From Blastobasis lacticolella (taxonomy: Eukaryota > Arthropoda > Insecta > Lepidoptera > Blastobasidae), in assembly GCA_905147135.1 (NCBI GenBank), contig LR990041.1, forward strand, positions 16,119,907 to 16,183,906: a stretch of DNA of 64,000 bases. Direction: 5' to 3'. How positions within the stretch are numbered: position 1 is the stretch's first letter; each line of letters opens with the position of its first letter. Both the position numbers and the translations under genes were made by a program. Shown here piece by piece: positions 34,375 to 45,750 of this stretch. The notes below the pieces were generated by a model. It searched no databases. It had not been told where the DNA came from and saw only the letters and a list, made by a program, of their open reading frames with translations.

Positions 34375-36050
34375 CGTCCACACAATCTATCACAGCTACA
34401 CAGACTTTCGACTAAATGAACACAAGATTGGGATCACAGTTGTTTTGTACCTAAGTTTTCTTATACTATAAATTCGGTTTGTTTTTAAAGCTCGGTCGAG
34501 TTTCGTGGAGGGTTGGGAAGGGAGAGGGCGCGTGGGGCGGTCTGTGTGCGGCCGCGCGTCTGTGTGCGTAGCGGCTGCTCTCCACTCTGTAATGCGTAAT
34601 ATTATCGATCGCTATAGTAGCTGTAGTAGGCGGTTCGACCCTCGTGCTTTCACCCGCGCCGGATCCGCTCAATGTTTTTATCACGTGATCTTTTTCACAA
34701 ACACCTCTCGTGACAGTCTTTTACGTCGCACAGTTCCAAGTCCTATTTTCCACACAGATTATTTTTGAGTTAAACCACGGTGATGTCGGTTTTCCCGCGC
34801 TAACATTAACGAGTAATTTTTCTATTATAAAATTACAAATTTAATTGTAAACGGTAACCACTAGAATATTTGGCACGATATTATTTACGTAGGTATTTTT
34901 GAATTTTTAAGTTGAGCGAAATTTTAAAGCTTTATACGACTAGACAGCAAAATCTACGCTAATTTAGAATTAAGCGAATAAATAAAATTTATCTTTATTT
35001 TTTTTTATAAAAAGATGTTTTATCAGGTCACTGTTTGTTGTGGCAACGCGCACGCGGCAATGTTTACAAACAAGACCGCGGTACAGCACACACTATAATA
35101 ATTATCTTTTAAAATTTAATTTTCCGCTTCAACACACCACTGTTTATTATTCGCAATCTAAACACTGTTTCACAACAAAGTTTTAAGTTCAACTCGCGGC
35201 CGAAAACTGACTAGAACATTGTAACTTTAAATGCTAAATTTACACAATTTTATAATACAACAAACACCGATAAAGACGATACGACGACGAACTATGACTT
35301 GACGCACAAACGAAAAGCACAAGACGACACGAACTAAGTGTGGCAGCAAATTTGCCGTGTTTCCGTCTATATGCCTACATGTCCACTAACCTAAAATCCC
35401 TTTGCGTCCCCTCGCGCTCGCTTTGGGGGAGCCCTCCGGTCTGGTACAGGCCTCCCGCGCCGCCCGCGCCGCGCCCTCCAATATTTAGCTACGCAAGTAA
35501 ATTCGCTTTGAAGAGGTTGATTATTCGGAAATTCCCGTGTCGCGTGTAGCTATGCGAGAAATTCTCCTTGCGACCGAGTGCGTCTTTGTGCCTGAGAAAT
35601 TACTGAGGCCACCAACGAACGCTACATCCGAACCTCGCTACACCCCTTACAGTTCAGGAATCGCGCGCCAACGGCACCGAGCAGATTGAAATTGGCAATA
35701 AAGCGATTGCCTCGCGTTTTTAAATTATTAACAAGGGCAGCTTAAGCCCACATCGGCCGGAAAAAGTTGTCCGGTGAATTATTAAGCCGACCAACACGCT
35801 TAAGAGGAAGTCGTAAAACCGAACGCGAAATTCAGTAAAAGGTCTTCAATGTTTGGTCGGACTATAACTCAAGCGCCGAAAATAGCGAGGGGATGCGCCC
35901 TCCCCCCGCGCCCGCCCGCCCGTCTCTGTTCGGATGATTTTCGCGCGCTGCCTCTAATGGCCTGTTTAGAAAAAAAAATATCGAGAGAAAAAAACTTGCG
36001 GCTCACTCGAAATTTCCGGACTCCGGCAGTTTGAAATCTGAACATTATCC
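34375..36050 (-). promoter_or_regulatory. CpG-rich 5' UTR and promoter region of the CELF gene
   Basis: The DNA just upstream of the start codon differs from the window average. GC-rich, CpG-rich blocks lie at 34505-34570, 34630-34675, 35400-35480, 35560-35670 and 35880-35960, separated by AT-rich stretches. This is the usual look of the first exon and promoter of a broadly spaced neuronal regulator gene. I see no decisive TATA box or initiator and cannot place the transcription start. A possible splice acceptor (pyrimidine-rich run ending TTTAG, minus strand, about 34413-34433) lies some 40 bases before the ATG, so the coding exon could be exon 2 behind a non-coding leader. Short open frames here (for example 34505-34768 plus and 34466-34684 minus) are products of high GC and match nothing I know. 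Confidence 0.45.
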
Positions 36051-36339
36051 GGCCGGCATTCGAGAATTAATTTTATATTTTTCTGGTTGTCGAAAAGGAA
36101 TTAGTTGTAGGAAAGAATTTTCATTTTTGGAAGATTGCCGGAGCTTAGCAAGTTAATTCGTGCCAAAAGGCATATACCTAAATAGCAAGATGTTAAAACT
36201 ATAAAAATATGATAGGCTTTTATGGTAGGTAATAATAATTAGTATAATAACTACCTAGTCCATTTTATACAAATGCTAACTTTTGCCTCCAAATTTGTCC
36301 GCGTAGCCTAATTTCTAACTTGACAAATTATAAGTTCCC

Positions 36340-36387
36340 GGTACAAATTTAGACTCTTTTCTTATGAAAAGAGTCTAAATTTGTACC
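36340..36387. repeat. Perfect hairpin 1 (22-base arms, loop TTAT)
   Basis: The arm GGTACAAATTTAGACTCTTT (36340, arm to 36361) is followed by the loop TTAT and the exact inverted copy 36366-36387. There are no mismatches. Only nine bases separate it from hairpin 2. It lies about 2 kb upstream of the CELF start codon. Confidence 0.9.
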
Positions 36388-36396
36388 ATAATGTGT

Positions 36397-36464
36397 AACA
36401 TATTTGAACTTTTTATGTCCAAAAATAATTATTTATTTTTGGACATAAAAAGTTCAAATATGTT
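36397..36464. repeat. Perfect hairpin 2 (32-base arms, loop TTAT)
   Basis: The arm 36397-36428 (AACATATTTGAACTTTTTAT onward) and 36433-36464 are exact inverted copies around the loop TTAT. The arm sequence is unrelated to hairpin 1, but the loop is the same. A transcript crossing it would form a 32-bp duplex. It does not look like an ordinary microRNA precursor, which would have mismatches and a larger loop. Confidence 0.9.
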
Positions 36465-37079
36465 CAGCAATTTATGCGTGAAAACATAAACAGACAGACA
36501 GAGTTACCTTCGCATTTATAATTAGTTTGGAAAACAGATCTAACAATAACTAGAGCCTTAATTTTGAAGACCATGACGCAGCAGAGGGGGTTGAAAGTAA
36601 ACAAGCACCTAATTCGATTTAGGATCCAATGCACCCTCCGCTGCCATTTAAATTTTGTTTGGATAAGTTCCGCATGTGGAGATAGCGTTACTTGCAGTTT
36701 CTTATGAAGCGTGTTTGGGAAAACATTCGTTGTATGATCTGACAGATATTGCACTACCTATAGCTTTAAGTCCGACTTAACCTCAATAAGAGGGATAGAT
36801 AGGCAAACTCTTTTTTTTAATAAATATAAAAGTTCGTAAAAGCGACCTTACCGTGATGTCTTCCAATCAATCTTAAGTAAGTCCCCCATTGCGCACAAAC
36901 TAAAAGACAAAATATAAGAATAAAAAACAAAACAACAAAATAAAAGATTGCGTTTAAATAAATGTGATCCAAAATAATTTTTCAGACTGTGGTTCTAGTA
37001 AAATATTTTATAGGCAGACGAGCTATGACGCCCGTAGGCCAGAATCTGGCATGGGAAGCATGGTTGTTTGCTATGTGTT

Positions 37080-37155
37080 TTCCATGGCGATCTGTAACTT
37101 GCCTGAGGAGCAAGAGGCTCAAGTCCAGCCGTAAACTGTTATAGTCGAGAGTGTG
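37080..37155 (+). repeat. RTE/SINE 3' end family, decayed copy
   Basis: GCGATCTGTAACTTGCCTGA followed by GAGGCTCAAGTCCAGCCGTA and AACTGTTATAG is a worn copy of the same 3' end. Confidence 0.45.
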
Positions 37156-37586
37156 TAATTCTGTATTTGAAAACGACGAAGTTATATTGCAATTATTCCT
37201 GTTATCATTATAGCTTTACAACGGTGTTTGTGTTCAAGTTTTCTTATCGGCTTGCGAACACAAACGAGCAGAGAAAAGAAAACATACACAGCTGCCTTGC
37301 ACCCCAAAGTTGAGACAATAGGGGTACAGTCAGTAAAGTCAGAAATACCTTACGAGTGGGTCAAAAAGCGATTAGAAGGTACCGGTTAAATACGAAATTA
37401 ATAAAAACCAGGCACGTTATGATATGGTACCATATTTATTATAAACAAAGCACATAAAGGTATGTGAGTAGAGGTACTGTACCAACTTAATTATGTGCAT
37501 GGTTTTAATCATGTTAGTACAATAATTGAGATAATTAGGTACGCCTTTTCTGAGCTGTGTTTGGATCACAAATAACAGGTATTTTT

Positions 37587-37745
37587 ATGCACATTTTAAG
37601 GGTATCTTCCGGGTTTCCTACCGCGTTCCTTTGTTGACGAAAAGCCCGACATTTGTACACAGTTGCATGCATCATGGTCACGGAACCCGGAATATACCCT
37701 TAAAATATGTGATAATAACCGCGATAGTTTAAATCATTATGTTAT
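37587..37745. mobile_element. Palindromic repeat element, copy 2 (right arm deleted)
   Basis: This copy shares CGGGTTTCC, ACCGCGT, TTTGTTGACGA, AGTTGCATGCATCATGG, ACCCTTAAAAT and ACCGCGATAGTTTAAA with 21160-21360. It also keeps an outer arm (CACATTTTAAGGGTAT) that pairs with ATACCCTTAAAATATGTG on the right. Most of the inner right arm present in copy 1 is missing, so the two copies define the full element together. Confidence 0.65.
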
Positions 37746-38633
37746 TATCATGCAGTTATGATTTAATAGACTTCGCTCACTACTTACTTGAATTACACTT
37801 GAAAATTGAAGATAATATCAAGGGTAAAAAATAAATCAAAACAGGTACAGACATTTTTGAATTTCAATATTAATAACTTATTTATTGTGTATTTAAGAAA
37901 AACAGTTAAGTTTCTTTGCACTCATAGTTATGATAAGGAAGTCAAGACTTTTGAGACGTATGAAAACTACCTGAAACTGAAACAAAATGAGTCACGGTAA
38001 ACTTATGACGCTGACTATACTGCGAATGATGAAACCCAATCGATCTTACGCAACATTCCCGACAACGTCTCGGATCGTAAGTCTCGTGTGACAATACAAA
38101 CACGTTCGCATCGCACGGGGGTGACGTCACGTATTTTTCCTTTCATTTTTCTCGAGTCACACGTGTCGTACTCTATCCCTGTCGCACACCCCTCAAACGC
38201 GCAGTGTGTCGCGTGTCAATGTTTATTATTACATCAAAATTGTTGTCCGAAATAATTATGCGCGGTTATGGACGGTCAGGGGCGTAACTGGCCAGTCGTT
38301 CGGAAGTATTACAAGTTATTGGTATTTAATGTTTTACGTGTCTACTCGGTCCAAGGTCGCGCAACCCCTACGCTAAAAAAATATTTATTAGTTGCCATAA
38401 AAGGTCATAAAAAGAAATGGATGGATTTCCCAAAACAATGAATTTAGAACAAAGGAAATTAAACTAGGTACTAGAAAGCTCATAAAATAAGGCATCATAG
38501 TCATTGAGTAATTATGAAATCATCTAATGCAATTTTGGATTCCCAATTATTCAAGATTTTTAAAATGAATAATAATATAAAATATGTTTATTTTAGGCAT
38601 GTGATCCATATGTAACCCAAACGGGTTACATTA

Positions 38634-38880
38634 AAATTTATGAGTGCCTAATTGAACTGCGAAATACAAACGTGCGAAGAATACTGGTTCGAAAGATCAT
38701 AGTTACGATAAACTGTTGGTCGACAGATTGCTTGTGCGATTAATGAAAGTGCGAAGGAATGGTAGTGCGATAAACAGTGTAGCGACAGAATACTTCTTCG
38801 ACGAACGCTAGTGCGAAAGAACGCCACTGCTATGAACAGTAGGTCGAAACAACACATTTGCGAAAAACTAAATCGCGAAG
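38634..38880 (-). repeat. Left arm of a young inverted duplication with TGCGA periodicity
   Basis: This arm is the inverted copy of 39349-39597, differing at only a handful of positions over about 240 bases. It is built from imperfect units of about 14-18 bases that start with a GTGCGA, GTCGA, GCGA or TTCGA word followed by an AT-rich spacer. The same 65-residue frame is open in both arms because they are nearly identical; it resembles no protein I know and its residues reflect the repeat. Confidence 0.75.
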
Positions 38881-38994
38881 AGGGAAGTCATCACCATCAC
38901 TGTCCCACTACTGGGCGTGGTCATTTATGGGAATTCATGGCTTTGACAGACATATGTTATCTATGCTCCACACTAAGCAAATAGGCTTGTGATG

Positions 38995-39103
38995 ATACTG
39001 AACAACTTTTATTATGGGACCAACTCTGAAATCGCAAAAAAACCGGCTTTTCCATACTAAAATTCAATACTAAAATGAAACCATAGTAAAAGTTGTTCAG
39101 TAT
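38995..39103. repeat. Inner inverted repeat between the duplicated arms
   Basis: ATACTGAACAACTTTTATTA at 38995 (arm to 39017) pairs with 39081-39103, 22 of 23 bases matching, around a 63-base loop. It lies off-centre between the two long TGCGA arms and may be a separate small insertion. Confidence 0.65.
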
Positions 39104-39184
39104 TATGGGTACTATCACCAATAACTCGCTGAACACTGATAAAAACCACACCCAGTATATTACATTCACAGTTATTTTTTAAAT

Positions 39185-39305
39185 ATATACATATTACAGA
39201 TATAAACAGGCTAGAATCGAGTAAAAATGTGGATGTTCATCGCACTGACATTGGCCCCTACCGGGATTTGAACCCGGAACTTCCACCTTAGCAATCGAAG
39301 TGCTT
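39185..39305 (-). mobile_element. tRNA-headed SINE, family C, truncated
   Basis: Minus strand GTAAGCACTTCGATTGCTAA, GGTTCAAATCC (B box) within CCGGGTTCAAATCCCGG, then TAGGGGCCAATGTCAGTGCG and GATGAACATCCACA. This is the head and early body of a well-known moth SINE. It lies inside the spacer of the inverted duplication at 38.6-39.6 kb. Confidence 0.65.
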
Positions 39306-39348
39306 ACACGTGTCGTGGTTGTTTATATATCTATCTATATTACCTAAT

Positions 39349-39597
39349 CTTTCGCAATTTAGATTTTCGCAAATGTGTTGTTTCGACCTATTGTTCATAG
39401 CAGTGGCGTTCTTTCGCACTAGCGTTCGTCGAAGAAGTATTCTGTCGCTGCACTGTTTATCGCACTACCATTCCTTCGCACTTTCATTAATCGCACAAGC
39501 AATCTGTCGACCAACAGTTTATCGTAACTACGATCTTTCGAACCAGTATTCTTCGCACGTTTGTATTACGCAGTTCAATTACGCACTCAAAATTTAT
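39349..39597 (+). repeat. Right arm of the young inverted duplication
   Basis: Inverted partner of 38634-38880. It ends in CGCACTCAAAATTTATTGG, mirroring the left arm start AAATTTATGAGTGC. The arms are separated by about 470 bases that contain a LINE-like tail (38891-38990), a second inverted repeat (38995-39103) and a SINE remnant (39185-39305). The whole is probably a foldback transposon, with the spacer items being later insertions or cargo. Confidence 0.75.
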
Positions 39598-41014
39598 TGG
39601 GGGCTAATGCAAAATCAAAATTCCACTAATTGCACTGCTGATGTATAAATGATATTTAATTCAACAGCAATGCAACAAGAATGTAATTAACATATAAAGC
39701 TTTTATAGCGACATACCTGTAATACGTAGCAATTAAGTTGGTATTTGGTACGTCCGCTGAAAAGCCCCTGTGCTTAGATGTGATATTAGAGGAACTTCTA
39801 CTAGTGATGGGCTTTTTGGTTAACGTATTTAGGTTAAAATTATTATTTTTCTTCTTATCTTATTATCTTTCGCCAATAAACATGAATTAAGTTGATTTAT
39901 TTAGCACCGCAATGAGCTCACCACTCTTCAGGTGTGCCTCCTAATTTAGTTGGTGAAGCAAGATTGTCCGTGGTCTTCCGCTGGGGACTCGAAGACAGAT
40001 TTAACAATTCAGGGCCCCGTGGCGGTAGTCATTTATAGACTTTAATATTAAAATACACTAATACATATGGGTACCCCTGGAGGGCAGGGCAGATCGACGG
40101 AGTGGATAACGAAGAGCAGTTTCGGGTCGTCGCGCAGTGTTTCATAGGCGACCTTTTCTGTGTGATTTCATTGCATAAAATTTAGTTGCATTACAATAGT
40201 TACTATTGTAAGATAAACCACGTTATACTTTAAAAGTATAAACAATAAAAGAATATGTAGCAAATATATGTCACTCAAATTAAAAGTAAATGACACCTAC
40301 CTATAACAGTTTCAAACTCGCTAATTTATATCCTACAAATGGGAAGACATTTAATGCAAAAAATTATAAAGGTACGGCTATATAAACACTCTAAATAGGA
40401 AATAACGCCACGTTTGGCTGAAGTTTGCCAAAACGAAACCGCAGGCCTTCTGAAAATAAATTCAAATTTTGAAAAGAGGGCCTGTCCCTTCGTATGAATT
40501 CATTAATTACAAATTTTCAGATTCGGCCAGTTTCGGCGTGGTCATGGGAAACCCTTTGAGTGAGAACCTGGGTCAAACTGACCGCAGACATCGCAATGGG
40601 TATGAAATGCAGAGATGAAATTCGTGAAAACATGCATTTCACTGCTGTATTTATTATGCCTAAAGCTTTGAAAGGGTCGACTTGGGGAGATTTGAATAAC
40701 TTTGTTAGGCCAATACTTGGAATGGAGAATAAATATAAAATGATTATTATTTTTTAAATGTCTTTCCTCACGACACCGCTTACTAGCTAGCCATAGGATA
40801 GCAGTTTAATATATTTTATACAGCTTTAGATTTGGTTAGAGTAGGTAAGCGTAAAGAAGCTCCGTCAATTCTAGACAATGTCGACTTGCCCATGGGATGT
40901 ATATTTTTTTTATTGTAGCCTTTGCGCTGTGGCAATCACTTGTCGTTCACAGTCCTTTCTCAATTCCGACATTTTTAGGACCGGCGCCGGCAGCAGAGGC
41001 ACACCCTTTAAACT
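39598..41014. other. Unique AT-rich sequence
   Basis: A 21-base palindrome (TTACAATAGTTACTATTGTA) at about 40192 is the only structure seen. Confidence 0.4.
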
Positions 41015-41078
41015 AGGGCGTTAAACGAGCAAGCGGTACCTGATGGTAAGTGATCATCAGTGACATATAATATGCGGC
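41015..41078 (+). repeat. Dispersed repeat family D, short copy
   Basis: GGCGTTAAACGAGCAAGCGG then TACCTGATGGTAAGTGATCA and TCAGTGACAT is a good match to the most conserved core. Confidence 0.6.
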
Positions 41079-41509
41079 AAATGACTTGACATATCCTCAA
41101 TAATCATAAAAACAAATTTGAAAAATATTATTTCTTTTTCTTCGAGAACGGTTTCCGTCAAACTTTATGGGACTACCCGTGAGATCACTTTCCCTTCCTT
41201 CCAAAATCCCTTTCATAAAAAAAGAACCATCAAATTCGGTCCACTAAAAGCAAAGATATCGTGTAACAAATACACGGGTACGGCGATGACATGGGTAAAT
41301 TATTGTGTCACTCTCTAATTTTTCGCTCGTGGAGATGTCACATTTTCTTCAAATTTTAGTCACTCCTAAGTTCAACACTTTCACATAAAAATATTCATCA
41401 AAGTCGGCTCACATATGACTAAATTACATACACCTACATAAGTAAGATCACATTGTTCCGTTTGCTACGGTCTTGACTAACCCTTCTTTAAAATGTCATA
41501 GATTTGAAC

Positions 41510-41690
41510 GTGATACACGTACGTCTTGGTCTTCCCCTTTCGACCATACCGTTAACTCCTGCCATAAGTACATATTTTGTTGATCTCTTTTTATTCATCC
41601 TCTCTATATGACCAAACCTAAGCAATACTTTCTTTATCCTAGTCACTACAATATCTTCTTTCATTCTCTAATACACTAAACTACAATATT
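41510..41690 (-). pseudogene. LINE C-terminal remnant (LLRFGHIERM ... GRPRRT)
   Basis: A continuous minus-strand frame of about 55 codons reads RMKEDIVVTRIKKVLLRFGH, then IERMNKKRSTKYVLMAGVNG and MVERGRPRRTCITF. The FGHIERM...G..GRGRPRRT pattern is typical of the segment after the reverse transcriptase in insect LINEs of RTE type, from a lineage different from the one at 51.7 kb. A piece of SINE family A (41699-41780) follows directly. Confidence 0.65.
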
Positions 41691-41698
41691 TTATGGTC

Positions 41699-41780
41699 TT
41701 ACGATGAGGGAAAACATCGTGATGAAACCTACACACTAAACAGCAACTGGGACAATAACGCCAACATAACCAATAAGTGT
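41699..41780 (+). repeat. SINE family A, internally deleted
   Basis: ACGATGAGGGAAAACATCGT and GATGAAACCT join directly to CAACTGGGACAATAACGCCA; the middle of the element is missing. Abuts the LINE remnant at 41510-41690. Confidence 0.6.
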
Positions 41781-42289
41781 GCCATACCGGTGTACATAAA
41801 AGCTACTAATTTTTTATGTAGATCAAAAATTTATGTTACGTTTACCATAGCATTAGCATTTTAACGTACTCAAAATATCAGTAGTCCCATTTTAAATCGG
41901 AGAATCTAAATGTCAGAAAGAGAGGTAAATACCTAATGTGACTTTCTACAACACTCTATAAAGGTTAAAATCAATAACGCAAACGAATATTAGAAACAAC
42001 TACAGGCAACACTTGCAAAGCGTTTACAGTAGACAGCATGCCTCCAGCCATCCCGTATTCCAAAGTCCAAGTTTGCCGCGGGTTTGAAAGTCGTCCTGGG
42101 ACCAATAGTTTGGGACACAACTGTTCCGTCGTCTGCCCTCTAAAGGCTCGAAATAATATACTCAGGTATTGAATAATTCTTGAGCTAGTTCACATTACTG
42201 TGGAGATCTGAAACTTCGTGTATTGACCGAATCGAATCGAAAGCAAACCCAAATGAATAGTGCAATTCTATTCAATTTCTTTGCATAGT

Positions 42290-42476
42290 ATAAAACAAAG
42301 TCGCTTCCCGCCATCTGTATCTAGGTACGCTTACGTTTTTTTTAACTACGAAACGGATGTTTATGGGGTTTTCATCAATAGATAGAGTTATTTAAGAGGA
42401 AGGTTTAGAGGAAGGAAAAAAAGGGTAGGTAAGGAAGGATAGATAGAATTGAGTAGGGGTAGGACCAGGCCCACTA
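42290..42476 (+). repeat. Dispersed repeat family E, copy 4
   Basis: AACAAAGTCGCTTCCCGCCA, CGAAACGGATGTTTATGGGG, AGATAGAGTTATTTAAGAGG and AGGACCAGGCCCACTAGT. Confidence 0.65.
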
Positions 42477-43851
42477 GTTCTCATATAACAACTGTTTTGA
42501 CATCTTATGTAAATTGCATTGATTATTATTCTATACATGTCTGTGACAGAATGTGTTTATAGCAAAAGAGTGAAAAACTTTTAAATGCTAATAACAGTAT
42601 CAAACGAGCAGCCAGGTCCATTAACTGCAGCTCATAACACTTACGGTTTATTACGAAAATAAAGAACTGAAATGAATTGCCATTATGTGGTGTTTTTAGT
42701 TGTGTAATTACCTATGTTCATAAACGGTTATTTTCTAAACAAAAATTAGGCCTTAGATAATAAGTCTATGGCCATAGAACACTTTAGAATTGACATTTTA
42801 TATCTTTAACATCCATTATTATAATTATTAGAATTTTATGGATATACCTATCGATAATAGACAATAAAAAAATTGAGCTTTTTTGATAGCACCGACTCTG
42901 CTCGGTATTATTTTAAATGTTTCAAGTATAAATACGTTACACATACTAACCATCACAGAGACAAAAATAATTACTATTGTTAAATATAAAAAGCTGTTGA
43001 AAGAAACAGAAAGGAAGCAATATGTATTACACAACTACGTAGCCACGATAAACCGGAACGGACAACATTTGGAACTAGGCCATACTAACTTTTGTTCATT
43101 TCAAAAATATCTATCCAATGACGTATTGCATATATAGGTAGGTATTGGAGGTGGGAACTGAAAACAACAGTTTAACTTTGCAAATAACTTTACTTACATC
43201 GTCTACGATCGATAAACTTGCCTCAAGGCGTCACTTGCTAGACCATGCTATGACATGTTTCACCCGACCGATACCCCAAAATGGTAGGTAAGTAGGTCGT
43301 CCCATTGTTTAGTTTTCAAACTTTGCCAGTTCTCGTACCCAAATCTACATTTGTTCTGCTCGCCGCGACAGTCTGAATTGCCCTAACTTTCAGAGGGACA
43401 GAGATCGATGGTGGCATATCGATAGAATGTCCCAAATAAGAGTCTTTAATGCTAAAATGGGTTTGTCCTTGACCTATATATTTCAACTTAGGCTCGAAGA
43501 TAAGATCAACGATGGAGCGAGCCTCTTTACTCGTATTCTAATTATTACAAGATAAGTACGATACTACACGTACAGATAGCTAAATAGATAGGAAAATATG
43601 TATAGCGAAGCGCTTATAAAGTCAGCAATTACAATATAGGTAAAAATATCCATATGCTTTACATCGGATAAAATGTCTCTTTCCGCATATGTATATTCGC
43701 TAATTCCTCCTAAAATACGCAACAGATTTTGATACCGTTTTCATTATAATTTAGAAAACGTCTTTATTGTCATCCCAACGGGCATTCCAAAACAATTGTG
43801 TCACGAAAGATGTGACAAGATGTGTGTAATGAAAATACAAATATATATATT

Positions 43852-43915
43852 TTTTAAACAAGACAGGCATTTGACCGCCATCTCACTTGTTGGTAAGTGA
43901 CGATGATGGATATAT
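43852..43915 (+). repeat. Short dispersed repeat (ATTTGACCGCCATCT), copy 1
   Basis: AAGACAGGCATTTGACCGCC, ATCTCACTTGTTGGTAAGTG and ACGATGATGGATATA match the inverted copy at 61889-61948. Confidence 0.5.
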
Positions 43916-45056
43916 GTTTGACCTTATATTATATCATAGATCGCGGAAATGTGCACTGAAAAGTAAGTGTCGTGCGGGTACCGTTCAGTACAACTATCGC
44001 TAGCTACCAAAACTTAGTGTTGAATTTGAACGAAAAAACTGAATTTAATAGATTAAAACTTTTTTTTTTATTTAAAAGATTATTTTACGGTAAAATAAAT
44101 TATTATTGACCTTTTAAAAATATATTATCACGCAGAAATGGCGAGACCGGAACAGTTATTCCCGTATGCGACCAACCAAAATCACTTTCAGATGTGGACA
44201 GACAACGTCGTCATCGTTTAAAAAAGAAAGAAGACCAGTTCGAGCCATGTTGGCGAAAATGTCGAGCGGCGAATCCGATGTCGATTATTACCAGTTCTAT
44301 GTTATTTTTCTTTATCTCCAGGTTCCTTATGAAATAAACTAAACATGAAGCCAATGTTTCCAGACATACGAACTTGTGCGTCCTGCTACGGATTTTAAAG
44401 GTAATTCATGATAATATATTTGCTGGAGTAACAGCCGAATCGAATTCACGAAAAAATTGCGATAGTAGTCTGGCTTCTAGCTTCCCCAATTTTTTTACCA
44501 ACATTCCTGTCGCATATTTGAATGAATGAGCGATCGAAACGAACTCGAAATTTTTTACATTATGGTTCTTAAAAGCTGGGGTGACCGCCAAAATTTACGT
44601 GAGCACAGCAAGCTCGGAAATTTTGGGACTTTTAGCTCTTAATAAAACCGCGCCTGTAGGTATTCAAGTAATAAAAGTGTTAACATTAAGGTCCGCACAA
44701 AATAGGCCGGCAGTCAGGATCCAGACCGCGGTCCGCCATTTGGTGAACTGTTCTATAGTATAATGTAAACATAAAACCATACACAGAGTACACTTCGTTA
44801 TTATTCGAATATGTGTACATATTATATATTTAAATGAGGTACAACGCTATATGTAATGTCGATGTATTTTATCGACACCACGATACAGCGCTTACCCATA
44901 GAACGACGATGTGGAAAAGCAAACAGAGAGGTGTGTTCAGAACAAACGTCAAGAATTATGGAGCTTTCTTGGTATTGGACGGCACCAACTAGCAGGTAGG
45001 TGCTTACTTCAGTTTTTGAGTTATTTTATCTGAATATACGCTATAATGTAGGTATG

Positions 45057-45075
45057 TATATATATATATATATAT
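45057..45075. repeat. TA dinucleotide microsatellite
   Basis: Uninterrupted TA run of nine to ten units. Confidence 0.85.
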
Positions 45076-45217
45076 CTCTTTAATATTTTATAATTTGTCG
45101 ACCGTTATTTTGTTCTGAAACGGTTAGGTTACAATAACAACAATACCGTTCATTGCATTGAGCAATGACTGCTCAATTTGAGCAGTTATGTTTTACGTCA
45201 ATCACTATCACTACATG

Positions 45218-45305
45218 TTATAATACAAAATCCTACGCCGCGTCTGTCTGTCTTTCTGTTCGCGATAAACTCAAAAACTACTAAACGGATTTTTAATGGA
45301 TTGAT
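45218..45305 (+). repeat. Repeat related to family E
   Basis: CGCCGCGTCTGTCTGTCTTT, then CGATAAACTCAAAAACTACT and AAACGGATTTTTAATGGATT have the phrasing of family E's start but diverge after it. Confidence 0.4.
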
Positions 45306-45750
45306 TGATGATATGTGGCGGGATGACAATGTGAAAGAAGCTGTGGAATAGCAGAAAAAAGCGTGGTTAAATCTTCTAGTGATCAAAACGAAAAGATGCG
45401 TGAATGGTATAGAGAAGCGGATATTCTGTAGGCTAGGGTCTCTAACCTGGCCCGCCCTGAACCTGGTGCTCTATCCGACTTGTCACAAGAGTAGCGCGAT
45501 CCTCCTGCCTGCGCGGCGACGTCCTATCCCTGTTTCGTTTTCTTATGCGACCTTTCATTAAAATTCTGGAATTTTGGCTTTTTACGTGCGTCGACTCCCA
45601 TCCGACTCGCACAACCCATTAGTGGAAAACCGATTCGCCAGAGCCTCGTCCGTCTGTCAGCAGGGGGGACCACGTGCAGGTGAGGTTGGCTTGGGCCCCT
45701 GAGATGGTGTTGAGACTCGACAACAGTTTATAATTATAACAGGATATCAA

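Noticed and set aside
34018..34419. 133-residue plus-strand frame opposite the CELF exon
   Set aside because: It is the antisense shadow of the GC-rich coding exon; the minus-strand RRM match is decisive.
36340..36464. microRNA precursors
   Set aside because: The stems are perfectly paired with four-base loops; animal precursors have bulges and larger loops. No known mature microRNA is recognised in them.
38648..39648. The same 65-residue reading frame open in both arms of the inverted duplication
   Set aside because: The arms are nearly identical DNA, so a shared frame carries no independent evidence. The residues mirror the TGCGA-unit repeat and match no family.
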